Origin: a virus | Virus record (IMG/VR): IMGVR_UViG_3300035698_018475 | Coordinates: 60,323-124,322 of that record | Length of the DNA stretch: 64,000 bases | Reading direction: 5' to 3' (one strand) | Shown here: positions 34,997 to 42,070 of the stretch, piece after piece | How positions within the stretch are numbered: the first letter of the stretch is position 1 | Layout of the letters: each line of letters starts with the position of its first letter | The notes under the pieces: model-generated | What the model saw: the letters and a program-made list of their open reading frames with translations, nothing else | What the model was told of the DNA's origin: nothing | Database searches by the model: none | Program-made: the position numbers and the translations under genes

Positions 34997-35958
34997 ACAA
35001 GTTTTATGAGGGAAAGAGAGTCCTAGTTACCGGAGCATCTGGATTGAGTGGATCGCATCTTATGTATTCCCTTCTAAAAGCAGGTGCTCACGTAAGAGTT
35101 GTTGAACATGTTAAACTTATTGAAGATACTGCTCCTAATCTAGAAATCTTCAAAGGTGGATTGTGCAATATAGATAGTTGTAAAGATGCTGTGAAAGACA
35201 TTGATTTTGTGTTCCACTGTGCTGCAGTAACTTCTGGTGCTATGGATATAGTTAATAATCCGGCTAAACATATAACTCCCAATCTTATTATGTGCTCCAG
35301 GATGTTGGAATGTGCTGCTGCAGTGGGGGTCAAACGCTTTTTGTTCATGAGTAGTTCCACAGTGTATCCTGATTGTACTGATGCAATGAGAGAACCAGAT
35401 GCTTGGACTGAGGATGTTCATCCCGCTTACCAGGCTGTGGGATGGATGAAGAGATATGTGGAAAAGTTGTGTGAGTTCTATCATGATAGAACTGATATGA
35501 AGGTCTGTATAGTCCGTCCTGCAAACATATATGGTCCGGGAGATGATTTCGATCTGGAGACTGCACATGTACTTCCTGCACTCATTCATAAAGTAGTAAG
35601 AGGGGATAATCCTTTGGAAGTTTGGGGCACTGGGGATGATATAAGAGAATTCATTTATGTGGGAGATATAGTACGGGGAATGATACTTGCTTTGGAAAAG
35701 TATTGTTGTGGGAAACCAATCAATCTAGGTTCGGAAGAAACTACTTCTATCAGAGAAATTGTTCGTTTCATAGTTTCTTTTTGCGAAACTAATACTAAAA
35801 TTGTATTTGATCCTTCCAAACCCAGTACTATACCAATAAGAAGATTGGATTCTTCTCTGGCAAAAGCGGTTCTGGGTTTTGAACCAATTACAAGTTTGCA
35901 TAATAATCTGATGCAAACTATTAACTGGTATAAAGAACATAAGGAGAGTCACGGATGA
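34993..35958 (+). CDS. NAD-dependent epimerase/dehydratase (extended SDR)
   Basis: 321 aa. TGASGLSGSHL binds NAD, MSSSTVYPD supplies Ser, RPANIYGPGDDFDLE and INLGSEETTSIRE are typical. The Lys-bearing segment is AYQAVGWMKRYVEKL, where the residue four before Lys is Val, not Tyr. It resembles the epimerase at 27036 and could complete a deoxyhexose route with the RmlC-like neighbour. The stop overlaps the next gene by 4 nt. Confidence 0.75.
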   Translation: MNKFYEGKRVLVTGASGLSGSHLMYSLLKAGAHVRVVEHVKLIEDTAPNLEIFKGGLCNIDSCKDAVKDIDFVFHCAAVTSGAMDIVNNPAKHITPNLIMCSRMLECAAAVGVKRFLFMSSSTVYPDCTDAMREPDAWTEDVHPAYQAVGWMKRYVEKLCEFYHDRTDMKVCIVRPANIYGPGDDFDLETAHVLPALIHKVVRGDNPLEVWGTGDDIREFIYVGDIVRGMILALEKYCCGKPINLGSEETTSIREIVRFIVSFCETNTKIVFDPSKPSTIPIRRLDSSLAKAVLGFEPITSLHNNLMQTINWYKEHKESHG

Positions 35959-36419
35959 TAAGTAAAGAAAGACTATGGTTACCACATTTTGGAGAGTTAA
36001 TTGATAGGTTATGTATTCATCAACTAAAAGAAGTGAATATCCCGGAGCATAAAGATAGGTATTCTGTTGAGATGGTGCAGATAATGAATGATATTGATCT
36101 GCTTATCAAAGAGATGGATGTTCAAACTTCTGCAGAACTAATAAGAGCTATAATAGTTCTCGCCCAGATAAATACGCATATTTGGAATAATGAGAGTAAT
36201 GCAAGAAAAGGGGGAACCCAAGATCTAAAACTTCTTGAACTCACTCATGGGTTAAACGGCATACGAAATAGCACACAAAACTTTATCCTGGAACTTATAG
36301 GACAGTTGGATAGAAAAGATTACAAAACTGATTGTCTGGCAGCGGAATTCAAAGACTGGGAGATTAGTTTAGACCGATATGGAGAAGAGAGTACAAATGA
36401 AGATATCTCTGCTGGTTAA
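35955..36419 (+). CDS. Helical protein with GELIDRL motif, glycan-associated (DUF6165-like)
   Basis: 154 aa, mostly helical. The start FGELIDRLCIHQLKEVNIPEH resembles small proteins (DUF6165-like) found next to phage and bacterial glycosyltransferases; I recall the pattern GELIDKLTILEIK. Its function is unknown. It overlaps genes on both sides, so it is co-translated with the epimerase and the next glycosyltransferase. Confidence 0.5.
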   Translation: MISKERLWLPHFGELIDRLCIHQLKEVNIPEHKDRYSVEMVQIMNDIDLLIKEMDVQTSAELIRAIIVLAQINTHIWNNESNARKGGTQDLKLLELTHGLNGIRNSTQNFILELIGQLDRKDYKTDCLAAEFKDWEISLDRYGEESTNEDISAG

Positions 36420-37113
36420 TTCTCGAAAAAGATGTGAATCTCTAAAGCGTATGTGGGATTCAGCCTTAGGAACTGCTTCTTACCCTAAGAGGTTAGAGTT
36501 GATTCTTTATGTGGATGATGATGATGTTGATACTCAAATGTTCTACAGTTGTAATATAAGGGATGTGAAAACTAAACTTCTTACTGGTCCTAGGAAACCG
36601 ATTATAGCGGAGTGTACAAATCTTGCTTATCAGCATAGTAGTGGTGAAATAGTTATGCTATGTACTGATGATGTTATATTCCACACTCATGGATGGGATC
36701 GATTAGTGTTTGAAGCTTTCCTGGAGTATCCAGACAGAATAGTTATGGTTTATGGGGAGGATGATATTCAGCATGGTAGCATAGCTACTCTTCCATTTGT
36801 GCATCGGAATTGGGTGGATACTGTAGGTTACTTTATACCACCACACTTTGTGAATGAGTTTGGGGATATGTGGGTATCTGATGTGGCGAAGATGATTGGT
36901 AGGAAGAAGTACATTCCTCATATGAGAATACAACACTTGTCTCCCCATAAAGGGACCATGGAAGCCGATCAAACTTTTACCGAGAGAGCAGCTATGAGTG
37001 CTGCAGTAAGACCCTGGAAGAAGTGGATGGAGTATTATCACTCTCTTCTTCCTAAACGGAAGCAGGATGCTGAGAAGTTGCAAAGTTTTATATCAGGTTT
37101 TCCAAAGAGTTAA
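36397..37113 (+). CDS. GT-A (GT2-like) glycosyltransferase
   Basis: 238 aa from ATG 36397 (an ATG at 36379 is possible but the GGAGAAGAGAG between them fits as ribosome site). MKISLLVNSRKRCESLKRMW, ELILYVDDDDVDTQMF, TNLAYQHSSGEIVMLCTDD (TDD metal site), then VVYGEDD-like MVYGEDDIQHGS. Not part of the nine-copy family. Confidence 0.8.
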   Translation: MKISLLVNSRKRCESLKRMWDSALGTASYPKRLELILYVDDDDVDTQMFYSCNIRDVKTKLLTGPRKPIIAECTNLAYQHSSGEIVMLCTDDVIFHTHGWDRLVFEAFLEYPDRIVMVYGEDDIQHGSIATLPFVHRNWVDTVGYFIPPHFVNEFGDMWVSDVAKMIGRKKYIPHMRIQHLSPHKGTMEADQTFTERAAMSAAVRPWKKWMEYYHSLLPKRKQDAEKLQSFISGFPKS

Positions 37114-37116
37114 GTT

Positions 37117-38556
37117 ATGGGATATCTTACAACTCATGCAAAAAGAAACCACGCTTCTGTAACCAGAAGAAATAAGATTAGAACTAATCCTACCCATATA
37201 GACTCCCAGAGTAGTAAAGATATATCAGAGATACTTCATGCGGGAGATTGGGCGGGAAAGAGATGTTTTCTGTTAGGTGGGGGAGACAGTTTACGTGGTT
37301 TTGATTATACTTTCTTATCCGGAGAATTAACTATAGGAGTAAATAGGATTTTTGAAGTTTGGGATAGTACTATTAACTTTTCCATGGATATAGGTTTTTG
37401 TGAATGGTTGAATCATCATAAGACAAATCAAGAAGAGTTGGACAGGAGATTACAAAGGTGGAGAGAATTTACCGGGATAAGGTTATTCCTGGAATCCACT
37501 ACAAGAAATTATGGTCCAAATACTTATATAATCAAAAAAATGGCTGAGAGGGCAATAAGTCTTAGTCCCAAGAGGGGAATATACGGTGGGACGAATTCTG
37601 GTTTTGGTGCTCTTATGCTGGCAGTGGCTCTGGGAAGTAAAGAGATATATCTCCTTGGGTATGATATGAAAGTCCAAGGTGAATCTACTCATTGGCATGA
37701 GGGATATCCCGGTCAGTCTGCACAAAGAACCGCAAAAGTTTTAGGTAGATTTACCAAAATTTTTGAAGAGTTTAGTCCTTCTTTGGAGAGAATGGGTATA
37801 GAAGTCATTAACTTAAATCCAGATAGTGCACTAGATTGTTTTGTAAAACAAGATCTTACTTCTGTACTTACCACTAAAAGTCCTTCTTCTTCTCCTACTC
37901 ATAGTTTGACAGATACTATGGTACACCTAAGTAGTGGGGGTAATGCTAAATTCCCAGTTATAGTTTCTTTCTACACTAAAGATACCGGGTATCAGGAAGA
38001 AGCAAAGAGGTTGGCGGGTTCCCTTCGGGGACTAAACCTTGACTTTGAAATAGTGGCCATAAATGATAGAAGAAACTGGCAGGCAAATGTTCGGTATAAA
38101 CCAGTATTGATGAAGAAGATGCTAAAAAGACATCATCCAAGACCAATAGTATATGTGGATGCTGATGCTATTTTTGTACGTCATCCAGAATTGTTTCTAA
38201 ATTTAGAGACCGATCTGGCTATGCACAAAGTGAAGTGGAGTGAATATGGGAGGAATAAACCGGATGAACTTTTGGGTGGTACAATATACATGGCTAATAG
38301 TAGTCGAATAGATTCTATTCTGGATAAGTGGATACATGAGTGTGAGACTCAACCGATGTCGATATGGGATCAAAAGATACTGTATAAAATAGTGGGGGAG
38401 AATTTTTATAAGCTTCCTGCAGAATATTGTACTATATTTGATTCAATGGGAGTTAATGTACAAAATCCTGTTATATTGCATAATCAGGCAAGTAGAAGAC
38501 TAAGACATTCTCATAGGAGGATACGAAGGCCGGGAAGGAAAGTTCGTACCAGATAG
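37117..38556 (+). CDS. Fusion of DUF115/MptE-like domain and a GT-A nucleotide-sugar transferase, with basic ends
   Basis: 479 aa in one frame. Residues 1-30 are basic (MGYLTTHAKRNHASVTRR). About 45-250: DUF115-like (AGKRCFLLGGGDSLRGF, GGTNSGFGALMLAVALG, LLGYDMKVQGESTHWH). About 285-460: a GT-A domain (FPVIVSFYTKDTGYQEEAKR, RPIVYVDADAIFVRHPELF with DAD metal site, LGGTIYMANSSR). The C-terminus ends in an Arg-rich tail (RRLRHSHRRIRRPGRKV). The fusion links the DUF115 domain directly to sugar transfer. Last gene of the rightward block. Confidence 0.75.
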   Translation: MGYLTTHAKRNHASVTRRNKIRTNPTHIDSQSSKDISEILHAGDWAGKRCFLLGGGDSLRGFDYTFLSGELTIGVNRIFEVWDSTINFSMDIGFCEWLNHHKTNQEELDRRLQRWREFTGIRLFLESTTRNYGPNTYIIKKMAERAISLSPKRGIYGGTNSGFGALMLAVALGSKEIYLLGYDMKVQGESTHWHEGYPGQSAQRTAKVLGRFTKIFEEFSPSLERMGIEVINLNPDSALDCFVKQDLTSVLTTKSPSSSPTHSLTDTMVHLSSGGNAKFPVIVSFYTKDTGYQEEAKRLAGSLRGLNLDFEIVAINDRRNWQANVRYKPVLMKKMLKRHHPRPIVYVDADAIFVRHPELFLNLETDLAMHKVKWSEYGRNKPDELLGGTIYMANSSRIDSILDKWIHECETQPMSIWDQKILYKIVGENFYKLPAEYCTIFDSMGVNVQNPVILHNQASRRLRHSHRRIRRPGRKVRTR

Positions 38557-38636
38557 GAATTCATTTAGGTATCTCCACCCCGACGGCTCGGATGTGGGGT
38601 ATAGGAAGAAATTCTTATGCCCCCCTCCGGGCTTTC
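38557..38636 (+). terminator. Terminator between convergent blocks
   Basis: Two hairpin candidates: CCACCCCGACGG-type arm closing on GTGGGG (about 38576-38599), and GCCC near 38618 pairing with GGGC near 38628, followed by TTTCTTATTTTT. The second has a T-rich tail on the plus strand, as for intrinsic termination of the glycan operon. It separates the rightward block from the leftward one. Confidence 0.55.
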
Positions 38637-38801
38637 TTATTTTTGAATAAGAGTACACTGATCTTCATCAACTACAATTGGATCACTATATAAAGGTTCG
38701 AATTGTATTGCTAATTTCCTGCTAGGAGAATCAGAATTTATTTCCACTACTTTTCCTTTGACGTTTACACCATCTCCAATCTTTATACATTCTTTACTCA
38801 T
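38637..38801 (-). CDS. Small protein, 54 aa, unknown
   Basis: Reads MSKECIKIGDGVNVKGKVVE and continues to VVDEDQCTLIQK. It has AGTAAAGGAGAAGAA directly before the ATG, the conserved start cassette of this region. The beta-rich KVNVKGKVVEI pattern may be a small OB-like or KOW-like fold. No family recognised. It is the last gene of the leftward block. Confidence 0.65.
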   Translation of the reverse strand: MSKECIKIGDGVNVKGKVVEINSDSPSRKLAIQFEPLYSDPIVVDEDQCTLIQK

Positions 38802-38875
38802 TTCTTCTCCTTTACTGGTGCCAGGCTTACTTGATCCCTCCCAGGATCTGATTTAAGCGTGTTTTTCCATTGATT

Positions 38876-39397
38876 TTACTCATGACACCCTGTTTTGATA
38901 ATAGTCCTTAATTTCCGTTCTATTTCGATTCCTTCCCGGGAATTCAATTGTAGGACCTCTCTTATATAGGATCTGATTTTTTTGAAGTTACTACCCACTA
39001 ATTCAGAGATTGGCATTGGTGGTTTTATAAGAAATAGTAGATAAGTCATTTCCAGGGAAGTCACTTGTTTGTTGAAATCTATCAATACATCAAAAGCACT
39101 TGGTTGTACTATATTTGAAAGTGAAGTTGTGTTGTTCTCAATATTTACACATTTATAAGATTTTCTTACTATTATACTATATTTATTTTTCAAACTTCTT
39201 TTTAATAAAGCAGGAAAAGGACCTATTTCTTTTTTATACTTATCTCGAGTAGAGAGAAATACTACTATTCCTTCGTTTATAAGATCTTGAATTTCATAAT
39301 GAATGGTGGGTTTTTTTAGTTTGATTAAACAGACACGAGCATATTGTTCTATAATATCAATATAGTCACTCAGTGCTATTCTTTCTTCTTGGTGCAT
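38876..39397 (-). CDS. RNA polymerase sigma-factor-like protein
   Basis: 173 aa. The N-terminal half resembles sigma region 2: IQDLINEGIVVFLSTRDKYKKEI then FPALLKRSLKNKYSI, matching the helix order of sigma70-type core-binding and -10-binding region. The C-terminal half (ISELVGSNFKKIRSYIREVL) could be a region 4 HTH. It overlaps the preceding HTH gene by 32 nt. A phage sigma would switch on late promoters; the resemblance is moderate and needs a profile search. Confidence 0.5.
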   Translation of the reverse strand: MHQEERIALSDYIDIIEQYARVCLIKLKKPTIHYEIQDLINEGIVVFLSTRDKYKKEIGPFPALLKRSLKNKYSIIVRKSYKCVNIENNTTSLSNIVQPSAFDVLIDFNKQVTSLEMTYLLFLIKPPMPISELVGSNFKKIRSYIREVLQLNSREGIEIERKLRTIIKTGCHE

Positions 39398-39623
39398 TGG
39401 TGTTTCCTTTGTCTGGATTGTGTATGAAGATTCTACCCATGAAATTCTTGGCCACTAGTTTACCTTGACCAATTCTATTATATATAGTAGCTACTGATAC
39501 CTTCTCTTGTTTAGCTACGAGTGCTGCAGGTACCCACATGGGAGTACCATAGATATTAGATTCAGCCAGATCTGCTTGTTCTAGAACTGGTAGAGTATCA
39601 ACCAAACGTTTTTTTCTTGCCAT
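39366..39623 (-). CDS. HTH DNA-binding protein
   Basis: 85 aa. The segment VPAALVAKQEKVSVATIYNRIGQGKLVAK followed by GRIFIHNP is a winged or MerR/excisionase-type helix-turn-helix, with the wing-like strand after it. It has AAAGGA before the ATG and a sigma70 promoter at 39647-39675. Overlap with the sigma-like gene suggests a regulatory module. Confidence 0.65.
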   Translation of the reverse strand: MARKKRLVDTLPVLEQADLAESNIYGTPMWVPAALVAKQEKVSVATIYNRIGQGKLVAKNFMGRIFIHNPDKGNTNAPRRKNSTE

Positions 39624-39646
39624 TACTTATTCCTTTCGATTCTTGT

Positions 39647-39675
39647 ATAATAAATTAGACTTTTATAAAAATCAA
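39647..39675 (-). promoter_or_regulatory. Sigma70-type promoter P1 with palindromic spacer
   Basis: On the minus strand: -35 TTGATT (39670-39675), 17-nt spacer, -10 TATTAT (39647-39652). The spacer region contains ATTTTTATAAAAGT, one mismatch from the shared palindrome ACTTTTATAAAAGT. It drives the HTH/sigma-like genes. Confidence 0.6.
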
Positions 39676-39695
39676 ACATAAAATTTATTTTTTAT

Positions 39696-40178
39696 TCAAT
39701 AGGTGGGGGAACTTAATATTAGGTTTTTAGATATTACTTCTTTTGAAATAAAGAATTCATATAGTTCATACGATTCAGCAGAGTTCAAGTAAATCACTTC
39801 CTTAGTATGATCTGGCATCCAATCAATGATGTATCCCGGACTATGTAAGAAGTGGAATCTAATCTTTTCACAAGATACCATCCCTCGGTTTTTCTTCGAT
39901 CTTTTGATTAGAGTCAGTATTTTATCTATATCTTGTTGATCTCTAAAGGTTTTGTACATAGTCCATTGGTTGATGTCAAAGTCGTCCGGAGTACATATAT
40001 CAATCCGGGTGACTCTTGAAGTCTCATATTTGGACATAAGTTGTTGTAAAGATACTTCAGTATCCCATCTAGTATTACCCACTGGTGTGCCATCACAAGA
40101 GAATAATATGATACAAATTACAAGGATTGATCCTACCACTACTGCCACTGATATAAATCCTAAAATACGCCACAACAT
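39696..40178 (-). CDS. Membrane-anchored or lipoprotein, unknown
   Basis: 160 aa. Residues 5-27 are one hydrophobic segment ending IILFSC, a near-lipobox (LFSC) followed by Asp-Gly. The remainder is soluble and mixed alpha/beta with no known motif. AAGGAGCTAATT precedes the ATG. It could be a lipoprotein displayed in the envelope, possibly for superinfection exclusion; that is a guess from topology only. Confidence 0.6.
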   Translation of the reverse strand: MLWRILGFISVAVVVGSILVICIILFSCDGTPVGNTRWDTEVSLQQLMSKYETSRVTRIDICTPDDFDINQWTMYKTFRDQQDIDKILTLIKRSKKNRGMVSCEKIRFHFLHSPGYIIDWMPDHTKEVIYLNSAESYELYEFFISKEVISKNLILSSPTY

Positions 40179-40188
40179 AATTAGCTCC

Positions 40189-40461
40189 TTAACTGATTTT
40201 TATACCAAGTTCTTTGGCTTGTTTCTTAATTTCCGTCCAACCACAATCACATCGCTCGTCTACGTAACTGCCACTTCCTGATATCTCCGCATTGCATACG
40301 GGTCCGTGACCGCCCCGTTCTATCACCTCACTCAGTAGCTTGAGGGCGGCGTCGTTTTCATGTATAACTCTATCAGCTTCTGTTAGTATCCTATCCACAA
40401 AATTCCAAACTTTGTCATCGACTACATAAAATTTACCATCAATCGTTAAATAACTACTCAT
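40189..40461 (-). CDS. Small hypothetical protein
   Basis: 90 aa from ATG 40461 (GTG 40464 also in frame), with AAGGGACGA upstream. Features: TIDGKFYVVDDKVWNFVDRI, helical middle, and a Cys-rich end (PVCNAEI ... ERCDCGWTEI) that could bind a metal. No family recognised. Confidence 0.6.
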   Translation of the reverse strand: MSSYLTIDGKFYVVDDKVWNFVDRILTEADRVIHENDAALKLLSEVIERGGHGPVCNAEISGSGSYVDERCDCGWTEIKKQAKELGIKIS

Positions 40462-40471
40462 CACTCGTCCC

Positions 40472-42013
40472 TTACTTTGTTATACGTATTAGTTTTGAAT
40501 GTATTCCATAAGTACGAAATTTGTTTCCCGTTATATACCCATTTACTATATTTGTTGTTGCATAAGAGAATGCATTAAATACTGTATGAGCTTTCATCAA
40601 ATCGAAATAATACAAATATAACCACTGGGTCGATCCTTCCATGAAGTTACCGGGATATACCGGCTCCTTCCAGCCAATAAAGATCCCCCACTGGGTATCC
40701 CATAATCCAAGTGCATAAGCATAGTCAGTGTGAAGAGCAGAGTTACAGGCATCTATTTGAACATATTTGAATTTCTGTGTTTTCCAAATATCAAGAGAGG
40801 TCAAGAAGTAACCTTTATCCTCCCACTTTCCGGGGAGGTCGTCCCCTCCTGGTGGAGTCATGCTACCTGGGTGAGAGAATAGTCTTCCATCTTCTACTTC
40901 AATATAAGTTCTTTGAATATCTTGTACATGATAACTCCCATGTCCATGATGTATCCAAACTTTTGTCTTCGGACCAGATAAACAAGATAAAAGATTATCC
41001 CCTGTCAAGTGTTCATCATATAGTGTTATAAGATCATAGCCAAAACTTTTTAAGAGTGCTCTCTCTTTGAGTATAGTCTTAAATCTTGCTCTACCTACTT
41101 TGCTATTTTGTACACTCATAACTGCTTCTAAACTATTCATCTTACTTGCAGTTAGATTAGGTTTCTCCGAGCATACCTTTTCCCAATATTCTAACAAAAT
41201 ATCATTAGAACACATGGGTATATTAGGATCAGGTACATTAGGATCAGGTACATTAGGATCTACAACTTCAAAAAATTGTATTCGATAAAACCCTTCCATT
41301 GGAATACATGGATCTGAGATAGTTATTTCTATATCACCGCTATCATATTCTTGAGATTCCCAAAGGATAATATCATTTTCCCACTCATCCATATCTACTA
41401 TACGAAACTTTGCTTTATTATTTCCTATATAAGTAGTTATTATCTCAAAGTATTCTTCATAAGTATTACTAACGACGGTCTGATGAAATTTGTTATTGAA
41501 GTGGACAAATATAGATTGGGTTGCTATTACTCTGTCAAAAGTATTATAACAAATGACAGTTAAAATATGTTCTCCATTAGTATATAGGACAGATTCTAAT
41601 ATGCAAGAACTATCTATACCATCTCCTATATGAAGAGGTATATTATCTACGTGTATTTCATCTAATAGAAGATGGACGGTATCTACTCTTTCCTGATCAA
41701 TATCTTCAATCCAAATCTGTACATCTCCACTTATTGTATCAATAGGCTGATTAAGTTTGATATTAAATGGTAGGTTTATATTTAGATCTAAAAGATTCAC
41801 TATGCCATCTTCATTAAGATCATATATAGCACAGGTCGGACTATTCGGATCCAGGTAAATAGGTTGTTCTCTATCTTGAAGCCAACATCTTGAAAAAGGT
41901 AAGAAATCTTCAAAAGTAAGATTTTGTCCTTCTACTAGATTACAGGCAAAGAGTAGATAAAAGGCTAGGACTAAGAACAAAATTCTTTTTCTCTGTCTTT
42001 TATTAACCATCAT
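40472..42013 (-). CDS. Secreted clan CD (caspase/gingipain-like) protease candidate with dockerin-like repeat
   Basis: 513 aa. A lipoprotein-type signal (residues 10-24, ILFLVLAFYLLFAC) or a signal peptide cut after EG. At 61-80, CAIYDLNEDGIVNLLDLNIN resembles a dockerin EF-hand repeat. About 145-250: beta-sandwich-like; then a DPNVP linker (252-266). From about 270: KVWIHHGHGS (352-360) and KYVQIDACNSALH (416-428), the hydrophobic-block His-Gly and Ala-Cys pair of clan CD peptidases, with Cys 423. So it should be a secreted cysteine protease. Its own promoter is at 42037-42064. I know no named phage relative. Confidence 0.6.
   Translation of the reverse strand: MMVNKRQRKRILFLVLAFYLLFACNLVEGQNLTFEDFLPFSRCWLQDREQPIYLDPNSPTCAIYDLNEDGIVNLLDLNINLPFNIKLNQPIDTISGDVQIWIEDIDQERVDTVHLLLDEIHVDNIPLHIGDGIDSSCILESVLYTNGEHILTVICYNTFDRVIATQSIFVHFNNKFHQTVVSNTYEEYFEIITTYIGNNKAKFRIVDMDEWENDIILWESQEYDSGDIEITISDPCIPMEGFYRIQFFEVVDPNVPDPNVPDPNIPMCSNDILLEYWEKVCSEKPNLTASKMNSLEAVMSVQNSKVGRARFKTILKERALLKSFGYDLITLYDEHLTGDNLLSCLSGPKTKVWIHHGHGSYHVQDIQRTYIEVEDGRLFSHPGSMTPPGGDDLPGKWEDKGYFLTSLDIWKTQKFKYVQIDACNSALHTDYAYALGLWDTQWGIFIGWKEPVYPGNFMEGSTQWLYLYYFDLMKAHTVFNAFSYATTNIVNGYITGNKFRTYGIHSKLIRITK
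41215..41262 (-). repeat. Short tandem repeat coding for DPNVP linker
   Basis: A 15-nt unit (TTAGGATCAGGTACA on the plus strand) repeats about three times at 41218-41262, with the last unit changed. It encodes the VDPNVP/DPNVP/DPNIP linker between the N-terminal domains and the protease domain. Length could vary by slippage. Confidence 0.75.
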
Positions 42014-42036
42014 TTGATCTCCTATCTATGTAGTAT

Positions 42037-42064
42037 ATTATAGCTCTAATTTTATAAAAGTCAA
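42037..42064 (-). promoter_or_regulatory. Sigma70-type promoter P2 with palindromic spacer
   Basis: Minus strand: -35 TTGACT (42059-42064), 16-nt spacer, -10 TATAAT (42037-42042). The site includes ACTTTTATAAAATT, one mismatch from the shared palindrome. It starts just before the protease gene, whose ATG at 42013 follows AGGAGATC. Confidence 0.7.
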
Positions 42065-42070
42065 GTCTGG

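Noticed and set aside
35140-35589. 149-aa frame on the minus strand inside the epimerase gene
   Set aside because: Antisense shadow of a clear SDR; the open frame follows from codon bias.
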